Shown: positions 19,363-28,745, counted from the stretch's first letter. The stretch is DNA of 64,000 nt from Alcanivorax quisquiliarum (GCF_023051175.1 NZ_JALKII010000009.1:57668-121667), one strand, 5' to 3'. Notes: generated by a model not told the origin, from the sequence alone. Numbers and translations: made by a program.

Positions 19363-19791
19363 ATGGGCGAACTGAAAAATCTCCGTGAGCAACAGGAAAG
19401 CATTCTGGCCCGTGCCAAGGAAGTGAATCGCAAGATCTACCTGGCGGGCCTGGGCGCGGTGAGCAAAGCCGAAGGCACCTCCACCGAGCTTTTTGAAAAA
19501 TACGCTGAAACCGGCGCCGCCGAGCTGGGCGACGCTGCGGACGGCAAGCCGAAAGCACTGCTGGCAGGCCGTGGCCTGCTGAAAGCTGCCCGTGAGCTGG
19601 TCGAAACCGCGCCGGAAAAGCGCAAGGCGCTGTATCAGCGCTTTATCGAAGCTGGCCGCGAAGAGCGTGGCGAGCAGGCAGAGTCCACCAATGAGTACCT
19701 GCTGGCCGGCCTGGGCGCTGTCGTGACCGCTCGCGAAGAAAGCCAGAAGCTGTTCAACGAGCTGGTTGCCGCTGGTGAACAGCGCGCCTGA
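19363..19791 (+). CDS. Phasin-like polyhydroxyalkanoate granule-associated protein
   Basis: A 142-residue, alanine-rich, largely helical protein. The motif IYLAGLGAVSKAEGTSTELFEKYAETG is typical of the PhaI/PhaF-type phasins that coat PHA granules. Three related segments are visible: residues 26-53 (YLAGLGAV...), 66-98 (LLAGRGLLKAARELV...) and 113-140 (LLAGLGAVVTAREES...). The lysine/alanine histone-like tail of PhaF is absent, so it resembles PhaI or a stand-alone phasin. AGAAGGA precedes the ATG; a long upstream frame lacks support. No PHA synthase gene is in the window. Confidence 0.8.
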   Translation: MGELKNLREQQESILARAKEVNRKIYLAGLGAVSKAEGTSTELFEKYAETGAAELGDAADGKPKALLAGRGLLKAARELVETAPEKRKALYQRFIEAGREERGEQAESTNEYLLAGLGAVVTAREESQKLFNELVAAGEQRA

Positions 19792-20133
19792 TTGACTTGT
19801 TCCAGCTGGCAATACGGAGCCAAGGCCGCCGTATTGCCAGCACCCCTTGCCGCACACCCTTCTTCTCTCGCTTCTCTTGCTGCCCCACCCCCTCTGCGTC
19901 TTGCTGCTGCCTTTCCTCGTCTTTTGATTATCTACGCTGATATTCTCCCACTACTGTGTACGGTGCTGGCCGGCACGCCGCGGGCGAGCGTTACTGAAGC
20001 GTTGACACTCCACGCCGGAGGTCGCAGATTGCCAGAAACGCCAAAGCCCGGCGGCCCCACCCTCGCGAGTCTCGATGTCAGGGCAAGAGGCATGGCACGC
20101 AACCCTGGCGGAGCAATCCAACGGAGCAATAGT
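19792..20133. other. Spacer between the phasin and the ABC1 kinase genes
   Basis: A 342-bp stretch. It holds the hairpin at 19805-19841. The ABC1 frame remains open back to the phasin stop, but codons before 20134 read as a Pro/Ala/Ser/Leu-rich peptide without family similarity, so I treat it as untranslated. Confidence 0.5.
19805..19841 (+). repeat. 13-bp perfect hairpin downstream of the phasin gene
   Basis: GCTGGCAATACGG (19805-19817) and CCGTATTGCCAGC (19829-19841) are perfect complements around an 11-nt loop, 13 bp after the phasin stop. No T-tract follows. It probably ends or protects the 3' end of the phasin mRNA. Confidence 0.65.
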
Positions 20134-21471
20134 GTGGCGAAAAACAAGTCTTCATTCCGAACCACCACCCAGGCTGGCCGGCTTCTGCGCCTGACCGGCA
20201 TGACCACCGCCATCGCCTCGCGGGTAGCAACGCATTCTGTAAAAGGACTGTTTCAATCGGAAGAAGCAAAACAGCGCGACAAGGAAAAACTGCTGCGCCA
20301 TATCGGTAGTGAAGTGGCCCGTACGCTCGGCGAGATGAAAGGCGCAGTCATGAAGGTCGGCCAGATTGCCTCGCAAATGCAAGATCTGTTGCCACCGGAA
20401 ATTGCCGATGCACTTTCCATCCTGCAAAAAGCCTCGGCGCCGATGCCTTTCTCGGTGATCCGCCGCCAGATCAAACGCGAGCTGGGGGATGAGCCAGCGC
20501 AGTTGTTTGCCGAATTTTCCGAGCAACCATTTGCCGCAGCCTCCATCGGCCAGGTACATCGCGCCCGGCTTCACGATGGCCGCGAAGTGGTGGTGAAGGT
20601 GCAATACCCGGCCGTGAAGGAATCCATTGATTCGGATATGCGCCACTTGCGCCGCATCCTCAAGCTCGGCGGGCTATTGAAAGTGGAAGAAGCCGTGCTG
20701 GATGCAATCTTCCGTGAAATTCGCGATCAGCTGGAAGAAGAGCTTGACTACCGGCAGGAGGCCGCCCACTTGGCGATGTTCCGCGACTTTCACAAAGATG
20801 AACCCTGGTTGGTGATCCCGGATGTGGTCAGCTCTCACAGCAGTGACCGCGTACTGACGCTGAGCTACGAACCTGGCGACGACCTTGATACAGTGCGAGC
20901 AAGCAGCCGCTACGATCAGACGTTACGTAATCTGATCGGGGAGCGATTGTTTGATGCCATTGGCCGGCAGATGTTCGTGCTGCGGGCGGTGCACTGCGAT
21001 CCGCACCCGGGAAATTTTGCCTATCGCCCGGATGGCAGCATCGTGATGTACGATTTCGGCGCCATCAAACGCATCGAGCCGGAGGATCTGGCCGCCTTCC
21101 GCGATCTGACGCAAGCCGCCTACGAGAATGATATCCCGGCGGTGGAGCAGGTCTTGCGGCGGCTGGATATTCGCAAGCCACAAGGGCCGGAAATCGCGGA
21201 TGAGTTCTACAGCGCCTGGATCAACCTGCTATTGCCGCCCTTCGATGCCGAGCCGTTTGATTTCGCCAATGCGGGATTGCACCTGAAGCTGGCCAAACAG
21301 ACTCGCGATACACCATGGCGCTACCTGGAATCCTTTCAGCCATCGGCACGCACCTTGCTGGTCAATCGCGTGCTGGGCGGGCATTACTGGACCATGGTCA
21401 ACCTGGGCGTGGTGGCCGCGTTCCGGCCCAATGTCGAGCGGCTGTTTGCTGCGGCGGATGAGCCTTCCTGA
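20134..21471 (+). CDS. ABC1/AarF/UbiB family atypical kinase
   Basis: A 445-residue protein of the ABC1 protein-kinase-like family. It has the KxGQ motif (MKGAVMKVGQIASQMQDLLPPE), AAASIGQVHRA, the ATP-site lysine region VVVKVQYPAV, the catalytic loop HCDPHPGNFAY and the metal motif MYDFGAIKR. Proteobacterial members other than UbiB are of unknown substrate; UbiB itself supports ubiquinone synthesis and has C-terminal membrane helices, which I do not see here. GTG 20134 is chosen for the GGAG site eight bases upstream; ATG 20092 is an alternative. Confidence 0.85.
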   Translation: MAKNKSSFRTTTQAGRLLRLTGMTTAIASRVATHSVKGLFQSEEAKQRDKEKLLRHIGSEVARTLGEMKGAVMKVGQIASQMQDLLPPEIADALSILQKASAPMPFSVIRRQIKRELGDEPAQLFAEFSEQPFAAASIGQVHRARLHDGREVVVKVQYPAVKESIDSDMRHLRRILKLGGLLKVEEAVLDAIFREIRDQLEEELDYRQEAAHLAMFRDFHKDEPWLVIPDVVSSHSSDRVLTLSYEPGDDLDTVRASSRYDQTLRNLIGERLFDAIGRQMFVLRAVHCDPHPGNFAYRPDGSIVMYDFGAIKRIEPEDLAAFRDLTQAAYENDIPAVEQVLRRLDIRKPQGPEIADEFYSAWINLLLPPFDAEPFDFANAGLHLKLAKQTRDTPWRYLESFQPSARTLLVNRVLGGHYWTMVNLGVVAAFRPNVERLFAAADEPS

Positions 21472-21792
21472 ATATGTGTTATGAAATCGAGCCCGAATGG
21501 CGGTAGCCTCTGTGCTGCGCAACCAAAGGGGTCATCGTCGATTTCCGTGAAGGTATTTCCGCCACCGCTGAAAGCATCAGGAGGTTACCCGAAATACCAA
21601 TCTTCTTTGCCACGCTCACCGTTGTGCGACGAACACAGCTCCGAGTACGAACCCGCCTATAAGGGCTCCACGTAAATCGATGTTGAAACAAATAAAAACG
21701 GGCCGCAAAGCGGCCCGTCGTTCTCCTCCATGAGACTGCTTCATCCTTGAAGCGACGCCATCGTCCTGTCGGCGCTGATCGTCACACTACCC
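21472..21792. other. Convergent spacer between the ABC1 kinase and outer-membrane protein genes
   Basis: About 320 bp with no convincing gene; a 64-codon plus-strand frame at 21481 has no ribosome binding site. It contains the terminator of the minus-strand gene at 21692-21719. Confidence 0.5.
21692..21719 (-). terminator. Intrinsic terminator of the outer-membrane beta-barrel gene
   Basis: On the minus strand ACGGGCCGC, loop TTT, GCGGCCCG, then TTTTTATT. It lies about 75 bp after the stop at 21793. Confidence 0.9.
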
Positions 21793-22419
21793 TTAGAAGG
21801 CCGACCGGAACCCCACACTGATAGCGTTGAGTTCATAATCGTCCTTATCCAGATAGCGCATGTATTCAAGGTTCATCCCGAACGTGTCAGTCAGATTGAA
21901 GTCGATGCCGGCGCCATAGGATTCGTCATTTACGGTATCGGTTTCACGCTCGATCGTGCCCAGCGAGTTGGTGAACCTCACCTCGCCCTTGGCCTCTGTG
22001 TAACCGGCAATAACATAAGGCCGCACCATCTCGCCTACCGGTACCGAGACTTTCAGATAACCGCCGTACAGCCGGTCGAGATCAAACTCTGCGGTACCAA
22101 GTGACGTGCGGCGCTTGTCGGCGCTAACGCCAGTCGCGCCCCGCACCTCAAGACCCAGGAACTGGTTGAACTCCATCCCCAGGCGCAAGGTGACACCGTC
22201 GGGCTCCACTTCACGCTCGGTTTCCTCGCTCTCAAACTCGAACCGGGTGTAGTTGAGGCCAACATAAGGCCCGATATTGTCTCGCCAGTTACTGCTACTG
22301 CTGCTGGAACCGCTGTAGGTCGCGCCGTAGCTATCGTAACCGTTGGCGGCCAGTGCAACGCCACTGCCACTCAAGGCAATCGCGGCCAGCAGAAGTTTGC
22401 CAGAGTATCCTTTCTTCAT
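21793..22419 (-). CDS. Small outer-membrane beta-barrel protein
   Basis: A 208-residue protein with a signal peptide (MKKGYSGKLLLAAIALSGSGVALA, cleavage after residue 24), a Ser-rich linker, and then alternating strands such as IGPYVGLNYTRFEFE, VRPYVIAGYTEAKGEVRF and SYGAGIDFNLTDTFGMNLEYMRY. It ends in GFRSAF; the terminal Phe is the BAM recognition signature. This fits the OMP_b-brl/OmpA-like 8-stranded barrel class. AGGAGGAG precedes the ATG. It is divergent from the hybrid kinase, with a palindrome between, and may be its target. Function unknown. Confidence 0.85.
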   Translation of the reverse strand: MKKGYSGKLLLAAIALSGSGVALAANGYDSYGATYSGSSSSSSNWRDNIGPYVGLNYTRFEFESEETEREVEPDGVTLRLGMEFNQFLGLEVRGATGVSADKRRTSLGTAEFDLDRLYGGYLKVSVPVGEMVRPYVIAGYTEAKGEVRFTNSLGTIERETDTVNDESYGAGIDFNLTDTFGMNLEYMRYLDKDDYELNAISVGFRSAF

Positions 22420-22526
22420 GTGCTCCTCCTGATCAGGTAGTGACATTGCTTTCGAGCACCATCTTGCGGGATTGGTTCTCGCAGACAAGTATGGATTTAA
22501 AGCCTTGTGATTGCGTACGGGAATTA

Positions 22527-22549
22527 ACACTGTTTGAGCAAAACAGTGT
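22527..22549. promoter_or_regulatory. 9-bp palindrome in the divergent spacer (candidate operator)
   Basis: ACACTGTTT (22527-22535) and AAACAGTGT (22541-22549) are perfect inverted copies around GAGCA. The spacing fits a dimeric helix-turn-helix regulator. It sits 108 bp before the outer-membrane gene and 77 bp before the kinase gene. No T-run gives a terminator reading in a useful direction. Confidence 0.5.
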
Positions 22550-22625
22550 AAAACAGGAGGCAAGCCAACCGTGGCGTCGGCAACACAACTTGGACGCACC
22601 GCCTGTTCAGGCACGGGGAAAGGGA

Positions 22626-25016
22626 ATGCAACAGCGCTTGACGTATTTCATCATGGCCGTACTCGCGTGCCTGACTGCCGCGTCGGCTTCCGCCGGCAGC
22701 GATCAGATACTGACGCAACAGACCACACTCTATGCGCAGCCGGACGGGCTCAGGTGGCTGGATGATCCCGACGGCCGGCTGACGCCCGACGAAGCGCTGG
22801 TTGCGTTACAGCAAGGCGCCGGCATATTGCTTGATCCCGGCTTCCCCTCGCTGGGTTTTCGTCGCGGCCCGCAGTGGTTTCTGCTGCGTGTCGATAACCA
22901 GTCATCACACGAACAGTGGATTCTTCAGGCCGGTCGGCCGCACCTCGACTATCTTGATCTCTATCTCACCGGCGCCGACGGCCAGCACTTGATCCATTAC
23001 CAGGCGGGTGACCGCATACCCTTTTCGCAGCGCGCCATCCCCCATCCCGAGCTGGTATTTCCGCTGCTGCTGCCTGCCGGGAAAAGCCAGATATTATTGC
23101 GTGCCGAAGGAGGCAACGCGATTGAAATGCCACTCACACTGATGACACCGATGACGTTTCAACAACAGGACAGCCAGCGCCAGATATTGCACGGCCTCTA
23201 CTACGGCTCCATGTTGATCATGTGCCTTTTCAACCTGCTTATTTTTCTGTCCATGCGCGACCCGAGCTTTCTGCTTTATGTCGCTTACCTGGGTACGCTT
23301 GCGTTGAATCTTTTTACCCGTGACGGCCTTGCTTATCAATGGCTGTGGCCGGATTCGCCCTGGTGGAACCATCACAGCCTGCCGGTGCTCAATTTGTTAT
23401 CGGTGGCCTTTTCAATCTTGTTTGCCTGTTATTTTCTGCAACTGTCCCGTTACCGGCCACGGCTGAACCGGGTACTGAGATGGGTAGCGCTGCTGGTGGC
23501 GTGTCTGGCGCCTATATCGCTGCTGAACTTTCATTTCTGGATACAGGCTTCCACCGCCTTGGCGTTACCCTGGGTGCTTATCATTATTTTTATCGCCGCC
23601 ATCCAGGCAGCCCAGGGCCACAAGGCCGCTTATTATTTTGTGCTTGCGTTTCTCGTGCTGTCGCTCGCCGTCACGCTCTACGTGCTGAAGGTATTTCAGC
23701 TACTACCGGGCAACTGGTTGCTGGAACATGCCATTCAGTTTGGTGCAGCATTGGAAGCACTATTGCTCTCTTTTGCACTGGCGCACCGCATGACTACTCT
23801 CAAGGAAGAGAATGAACGCATCCAGCGCGAAGCCAACGAAGTACTTGAGCAGCGGGTTTACGAACGCACTCAGGAGCTCAATGAAGCACTGAGCGCACGG
23901 AGCGAGTTTCTGGCGGTGATGAGCCATGAGATACGCACGCCGCTCAATGGCATCATCGGCACGCTGGATCTGCTTCGCGACAGTGGCTTGAGCAGCAAGC
24001 AGATGGAGCACATGCATGTCATCGAGCAATCGGGAAATAGCCTGCTGCAATTGATCAATGATGTGCTCGATTACGCCCGGATCGAGGCCGGCAAGATGCC
24101 GCTGGAAGACACGTCCTTCCAGCTTGCCCGGCTGGTGGAGGATTGCGTGGCATTATTTCAGCAGCGGGCGAACCTCTCTGGCAACAGTCTGCACCACGAT
24201 ATCAGCGCGGGCCTCAGCGGCGAGGTACGGGGCGATCCGATGCGCTTGCGCCAGGTGCTGGTCAACCTTATCAGCAACGCCGTCAAGTTCACCGAGGATG
24301 GCAAGATAACCGTGCGCGCATACCGAGAGCTAGGCAATCCGGATTGCGTGCGGTTCGAGATTGAAGATACGGGCATCGGTATCCCGGAAGGAAAACTGCC
24401 GCAGCTTTTCGAGCATTTTCACCAGCTCGATACATCGACCAGCCGCCGTTATGGTGGCACCGGGCTTGGCCTGGCCATTTGCCGCCAGCTGGTGGAAATG
24501 ATGGGCGGCGAAATCGGTGCCCGCAGCATTGATGGGCAAGGCTCATGCTTCTGGTTTCGCATGCCGCTACCTCGCGCTACCGAGCCCGCGCTGCCCGCCG
24601 AACCTGCACCAGCGCAAGAGCCATTGCCGCTGGTACGGTTACTGATCGTCGATGACAACGCTATCAACCTGATGGTGGCGGAAGGGCTGTGCCGCAAACT
24701 CGGGCATGAGGTGGAGGTGGCATCAAGCGGCATGGAGGCGATCAGGCTACTGTTGCAAGATTCGCGCCCCTTTGATCTGGTATTGATGGATTGCGAAATG
24801 CCGGGCATGGATGGCTTCGCCACTGCCAGGCAAATCATCGCGCTACAGCAAAGCGGCCAGCTTTCCCAATTTCCGATTGTGGCGCTGACGGCGCACGCAG
24901 TGCCGGACAAAATACGCGCCTGCCACGAAGCCGGTATGATTACACATATCGCCAAACCCGTTACCGCGCTGAAACTCGACCATAGCTTGCGGGCGGTGCT
25001 GGCGGGAGGGAGATGA
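22626..25016 (+). CDS. Hybrid sensor histidine kinase with 7TMR-DISM input and receiver domain
   Basis: A 796-residue membrane kinase. Signal peptide (residues 1-23), then an extracellular DISMED2-like beta domain (about 40-190; [21 protein letters not shown]), seven transmembrane helices (about 195-390; [27 protein letters not shown]), a coiled coil ([26 protein letters not shown]), HisKA with phospho-acceptor H434 ([11 protein letters not shown]), HATPase_c with [19 protein letters not shown] and GGTGLGLAI, and a receiver with D722 ([12 protein letters not shown]). The DISM class senses small ligands, often carbohydrate-like. No separate response regulator is adjacent, so the output partner is unknown. 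Confidence 0.93.
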   Translation: MQQRLTYFIMAVLACLTAASASAGSDQILTQQTTLYAQPDGLRWLDDPDGRLTPDEALVALQQGAGILLDPGFPSLGFRRGPQWFLLRVDNQSSHEQWILQAGRPHLDYLDLYLTGADGQHLIHYQAGDRIPFSQRAIPHPELVFPLLLPAGKSQILLRAEGGNAIEMPLTLMTPMTFQQQDSQRQILHGLYYGSMLIMCLFNLLIFLSMRDPSFLLYVAYLGTLALNLFTRDGLAYQWLWPDSPWWNHHSLPVLNLLSVAFSILFACYFLQLSRYRPRLNRVLRWVALLVACLAPISLLNFHFWIQASTALALPWVLIIIFIAAIQAAQGHKAAYYFVLAFLVLSLAVTLYVLKVFQLLPGNWLLEHAIQFGAALEALLLSFALAHRMTTLKEENERIQREANEVLEQRVYERTQELNEALSARSEFLAVMSHEIRTPLNGIIGTLDLLRDSGLSSKQMEHMHVIEQSGNSLLQLINDVLDYARIEAGKMPLEDTSFQLARLVEDCVALFQQRANLSGNSLHHDISAGLSGEVRGDPMRLRQVLVNLISNAVKFTEDGKITVRAYRELGNPDCVRFEIEDTGIGIPEGKLPQLFEHFHQLDTSTSRRYGGTGLGLAICRQLVEMMGGEIGARSIDGQGSCFWFRMPLPRATEPALPAEPAPAQEPLPLVRLLIVDDNAINLMVAEGLCRKLGHEVEVASSGMEAIRLLLQDSRPFDLVLMDCEMPGMDGFATARQIIALQQSGQLSQFPIVALTAHAVPDKIRACHEAGMITHIAKPVTALKLDHSLRAVLAGGR

Positions 25017-25106
25017 GCAACAGCACCTGGGCCGGCCATTCACAAGTCGCCCGCCCCCACCGTGCCACAAGAACAAAACTCGCTTTCTGAATTTGAAAAG
25101 AGGGAG

Positions 25107-26495
25107 TCAGTGTAAATCTTTCAGCAGCAGATCCACGAACCGCTCCAGCTGCGCCAGGTTGCGGCATGGCAATGCGTGGCGGCAATACGGCAGGTAGGCA
25201 GGCATTTCCGAATCACCGCTACCCCAGCGGCTGCGCCCTTCCGGATTCAGCCACAGCACTTGCCGGGAGCGCTCGCTGATGCGCTGTAGCCACTGCTGCC
25301 CGGGCGGCAGATTATTATTGCGAGCATCGCCAAGAATAATAACTGTTGCCTGGCTGTTGAGCGCTGCCTCGTTAACACACCAGAACTGCTCCAACATGCC
25401 GGCATAATCGGTGCCGCTGCCGGCATACTCTGCCAGCACCTGATCCACCGCTGCCGTGGCATCACCGCTGCTGCCATCAAAAAAAGTGCTGACTTCACCG
25501 AAGCGCGACGCAAAGGCGAAGCTGCGTACACGCGGCAGCACGTCGTTGACGGCATACAAGAACAGCAGCAAGAAGCGAGCAGCGGCGGCCACCGAGGAGG
25601 ATACATCACAGATCACGAAAACCTGAGCGCGGGTGCGCCGGGTTTTCTTCCAGTGCAGCCGCATGGGCAAGCCGTCATGGCGCACGCTGGCCGTCAATGT
25701 CCGCCGCATATCGAGCGTGCCGCGCCGGGCCGTTTGCTGGCGGCGGGAATGGGACGCCATCAGCCGCCGGGCCATACGTTGCACCAGTGCCTGCACATCA
25801 CGAAACTCATGCAGGTCACGCAGGTTCACTTCGCGCATGGCCCGCTCCCGCAGCCCCTGGCCTTCGGCACGCGCCTGCAACAAGAACTCCCGGTTGACCT
25901 GCTCGATCACCTGCTGCTGCAACGCGGTTCGTGCGGCACGCAAGGGTATTGCTGCCGGATCACCACGCTGTTCCAGTGCCAGCAACTCCTCGTCCAGCGC
26001 CTGAGCGCCCATTGCCTGCATCACGCGGCGGGCAAACAAGCCCTTTTGGGTAATGACGCGTATTTGCCATACCTTGGCTGCCTGCATAGCTTGCGCCATA
26101 CGCGCTTCCAGCGCGGCGCGATCCCCTTGGGCCAGCAGCTGCGCCAACGCCGATGGCTCGCCTTGCTCACCCTGTTCACCCTGCCCGCCCGCGCCACTGC
26201 CACCGCCTCCGGCATCGCCTGCCCCACCCTGGGGTGGCGCTGTTGGCCCGGCGGCTGGGGCAGGCTGCGCGGCGCTGGCAGCAAACTGGAAGAAATCATC
26301 AAAGCATTGGGAGAAACGTAGTTTGTCCGGCCAGGTTTTCGCCAGTGTGATTGCCAACGCGGTTTTCAGCCTGGTGCGATCTGCAAAGCCGATCTGCTCC
26401 ACCACACGCGCTGCATCAAGGGTTTCTGCCGTGGATACCGGCACCCCGGCGCCGCGCAACGCCTTGATGAACCGGGTCAGGGTGGCGGTGCTCAT
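25107..26495 (-). CDS. VWA domain protein of the CoxE-like family
   Basis: A 462-residue soluble protein. The C-terminal half is a von Willebrand A domain with the metal site DVSSSVAAAARF (DxSxS) and later GSGTDY and ILGDARNN. The N-terminal part is helical, followed by a Gly/Gln/Pro-rich linker (residues about 75-110). CoxE-like VWA proteins work with MoxR-type AAA ATPases to assemble or insert cofactors into target enzymes. It overlaps the MoxR gene stop by 4 bp (ATGA), which supports a functional pair. The client enzyme is not identifiable here. Confidence 0.88.
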   Translation of the reverse strand: MSTATLTRFIKALRGAGVPVSTAETLDAARVVEQIGFADRTRLKTALAITLAKTWPDKLRFSQCFDDFFQFAASAAQPAPAAGPTAPPQGGAGDAGGGGSGAGGQGEQGEQGEPSALAQLLAQGDRAALEARMAQAMQAAKVWQIRVITQKGLFARRVMQAMGAQALDEELLALEQRGDPAAIPLRAARTALQQQVIEQVNREFLLQARAEGQGLRERAMREVNLRDLHEFRDVQALVQRMARRLMASHSRRQQTARRGTLDMRRTLTASVRHDGLPMRLHWKKTRRTRAQVFVICDVSSSVAAAARFLLLFLYAVNDVLPRVRSFAFASRFGEVSTFFDGSSGDATAAVDQVLAEYAGSGTDYAGMLEQFWCVNEAALNSQATVIILGDARNNNLPPGQQWLQRISERSRQVLWLNPEGRSRWGSGDSEMPAYLPYCRHALPCRNLAQLERFVDLLLKDLH

Positions 26496-27412
26496 TCGGG
26501 TTTGAGCAGCCGTGGCAGCTCGGCGCGGGCGCTCACCAGATCTTCCTCGTGCTTGAGCAGCAATCGCAGTGTCGCTTCGACAGTCTCGGGCGCCAGTGCA
26601 TCCGCGTTGAGGAGCACCAGGGCGCGAGCCCAATCGATTGTTTCCGAAATGGCCGGCTGCTTTTTCAAATCCATCTGCCGCAAGCGGGAAACAAAAAGCG
26701 CCAGCTGCTTCCTCAACGATGCGTCTATCTCCGGCACACGCGCCGCGATAATCTGCTCTTCGAGTTTGCGATCCGGAAACGGAATATAGAGATGCAAGCA
26801 GCGCCGTTTCAGCGCGTCGGATAGCTCGCGGGTATTATTGCTGGTGAGAAACACCAGCGGCTCACTGCGTGCCGTGACGGTGCCCAGCTCGGGAATGGAT
26901 ACCTGATAATCGGACAGCAGCTCCAGCAGAAAGGCTTCGAATTCCTGATCGGCCTTGTCGATCTCGTCGATCAGCAGCACCGGGGGGTCGTCCGACCGCA
27001 GCGCCTGCAACAACGGCCGGGGTTGCAGGAACTCTTCCGAGTAGAAGGCATCGCCAAACCCCGCCAGCCGCTGCATTGATGCCTCAAGCGTGCTGGCGTC
27101 GCCAAGCACATCGGCAAGCTTTTCTTTCAACAGCTGGGTGTACAGCAATTGCTTGCCATACTTCCATTCATACAACGCCCTGGCTTCATCCAGCCCTTCG
27201 TAGCATTGCAGCCGAACCAGCGGTGCGTTCAGAAATGCAGCGGCCGCCTTGGCCAGCTCGGTCTTGCCCACACCGGGCGGCCCTTCGACCAGCACCGGCT
27301 TGCGCAACTGCGCGGCGAGAAATACCGCCATGGCGATGTCGTCATCGCAGATGTAGCCCTGCCGGGCGAAATCGCTGCGGACTTCCTCGACAGAGGCAAT
27401 GCGAGTTTTCAA
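26492..27412 (-). CDS. MoxR-family AAA+ ATPase
   Basis: A 306-residue AAA+ protein with Walker A GPPGVGKTE, Walker B LLIDEIDKAD, sensor 1 FLTSNNTREL and the arginine-bearing ALKRRC segment. MoxR ATPases act as chaperones that partner VWA proteins. No ATG lies at a suitable place; TTG 27410-27412 with AGGAG seven bases upstream gives LKTRIASVEEV, so a TTG start is proposed. It is first in the moxR-coxE pair. Confidence 0.9.
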   Translation of the reverse strand: MKTRIASVEEVRSDFARQGYICDDDIAMAVFLAAQLRKPVLVEGPPGVGKTELAKAAAAFLNAPLVRLQCYEGLDEARALYEWKYGKQLLYTQLLKEKLADVLGDASTLEASMQRLAGFGDAFYSEEFLQPRPLLQALRSDDPPVLLIDEIDKADQEFEAFLLELLSDYQVSIPELGTVTARSEPLVFLTSNNTRELSDALKRRCLHLYIPFPDRKLEEQIIAARVPEIDASLRKQLALFVSRLRQMDLKKQPAISETIDWARALVLLNADALAPETVEATLRLLLKHEEDLVSARAELPRLLKPE

Positions 27413-27488
27413 TGTAATTCTCCTGGCCGTGGCATGGCAGGAGTGTACGGCAGTGGCGGGCGGGGCGTCCTGACCGAAACGATCAGGC

Positions 27489-27854
27489 TCAATGCATGAT
27501 GACTTCGTCACCGTACAGCACCGGGGGCGTCTCGAACCTGTCGTCGGTCGTCAGCAGCTGCTCGTCGCTGGCGCGCACCTCGAAGCGGGAGGAGGTCACC
27601 TGCCCTTCGATCATATCCGGGATAGCGTCAAGAAAGGCATCCACATGATCGGACGCAAAGTGGCACTCCAGTGCCTCCATCGAATGCCACTGCTGCCACA
27701 CGACGATGACTTCCGGCCGCTCGGCCTGAAGATAGACTTCATAGGCCAGGCAGCCGTCTTCCGAACGTGACGCCTCTGCCAGCGCCAGCACCAGCGCCAC
27801 CGCCTCATCGCGGTGGTCGGTTTTGACCGGAATTTCACCTTTGACAATAATCAT
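27489..27854 (-). CDS. Antibiotic biosynthesis monooxygenase (ABM) domain protein
   Basis: A 121-residue protein, start MIIVKGEIPVKTDHRDEAV. The N-terminal 95 residues fit the dimeric alpha-beta ABM ferredoxin-like fold: CLAYEVYLQAERPEVIVVWQQWHSMEALECHFASDHVDAF. Members include quinol monooxygenases such as YgiN; the exact reaction cannot be told. A C-terminal extension of about 25 residues is acidic. Two in-frame TTG codons upstream could also start translation, since no strong ribosome site is seen. It lies between moxR and a dienelactone hydrolase-like gene on the same strand. Confidence 0.8.
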   Translation of the reverse strand: MIIVKGEIPVKTDHRDEAVALVLALAEASRSEDGCLAYEVYLQAERPEVIVVWQQWHSMEALECHFASDHVDAFLDAIPDMIEGQVTSSRFEVRASDEQLLTTDDRFETPPVLYGDEVIMH

Positions 27855-27899
27855 CGGGTTCAAGCGCAACTTCTGATCACTGGAAAGCGCGCGATTCTA

Positions 27900-28745
27900 T
27901 CACAGCCCGCCCCCGATATCCTGCGGCGCGGGCGGCTCGCGCAGCATCTCCTCGAAGAACGCCAGCACCCGCTCCAGCGCTTGCCGGGTGGGGTGGCCAG
28001 CTTCATCGACCAGATCGGTGGTCACCACCGAATGGGCGATGGGCGGGATGCCGTGAGGGTTGCCCGGCTTTGAGGAAATCTCGATTCCTTCAAAGCCCGG
28101 CCCGAGGCGCTCGCGCAGCGCACGAAAGCGGCTGCCGCCGCACAGGGCATCGGCAGTGAAGCGCAGCCCGACGACTTTCAGCTGCTCTTCGTCCATGCGC
28201 TGGCGCAACCGGGCCACATCCTGCGGCGACAGGTGCAAGGCCCGGCGCAGCCGCGGTGTCACGCCCAGCGGCAGCGATGGCTGGCTCAGCACCGGCGCCC
28301 GCACCCAGGGATCTAGCGCCAGCGCCAGCGCGAAATTGCCCGTCAGGCACATCCCGATGACGCCGACCGCGCCGCCAAGCTCCTCATGGGCTGCACGGCT
28401 CAACCCGCGCAGGAAATCGGTCACCGGGCTGGTACGGTTGGCCGCCATCACGGCGAATTCGCGCCGCACGCAGGCCATGGCCATTGCCTGCATCACGTAG
28501 CCGGGCGTCAGCCGCCGCCCCGGCACGCCGAACAGGCTGGGCATCAACACGGTAAAACCGGCAGCAGCCACACGGCGGGCAAATTGCGCTACCTCCGGTG
28601 TAATGCCCGGCACCTCATGAATAACCAGCACCGCCGGCCCCTCGCCCAATCGGAACACCGGGTAGGTATAGCCGGCATGGGTAAATTCGCTGACGGCGAA
28701 ATCATCCAGCGCATCGTTCTCGCGAACCGGGTGGATCATGCTCAT
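27900..28745 (-). CDS. Dienelactone hydrolase family protein
   Basis: A 281-residue alpha/beta hydrolase. VLVIHEVPGITPEVAQFARRVAAAGFTVLMPSLF is the family N-terminal core, and the nucleophile elbow is GVIGMCLTGN with Cys as nucleophile, as in dienelactone hydrolases. The conserved His is expected in the C-terminal part (GIPPIAHSVVTTDL). The length exceeds the about 235 of classical clcD proteins because of an N-terminal extension. AGGA precedes ATG 28743-28745. It is divergent from the acyl-CoA reductase gene across 224 bp. Substrate unknown; no chlorocatechol genes are near. Confidence 0.85.
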   Translation of the reverse strand: MSMIHPVRENDALDDFAVSEFTHAGYTYPVFRLGEGPAVLVIHEVPGITPEVAQFARRVAAAGFTVLMPSLFGVPGRRLTPGYVMQAMAMACVRREFAVMAANRTSPVTDFLRGLSRAAHEELGGAVGVIGMCLTGNFALALALDPWVRAPVLSQPSLPLGVTPRLRRALHLSPQDVARLRQRMDEEQLKVVGLRFTADALCGGSRFRALRERLGPGFEGIEISSKPGNPHGIPPIAHSVVTTDLVDEAGHPTRQALERVLAFFEEMLREPPAPQDIGGGL

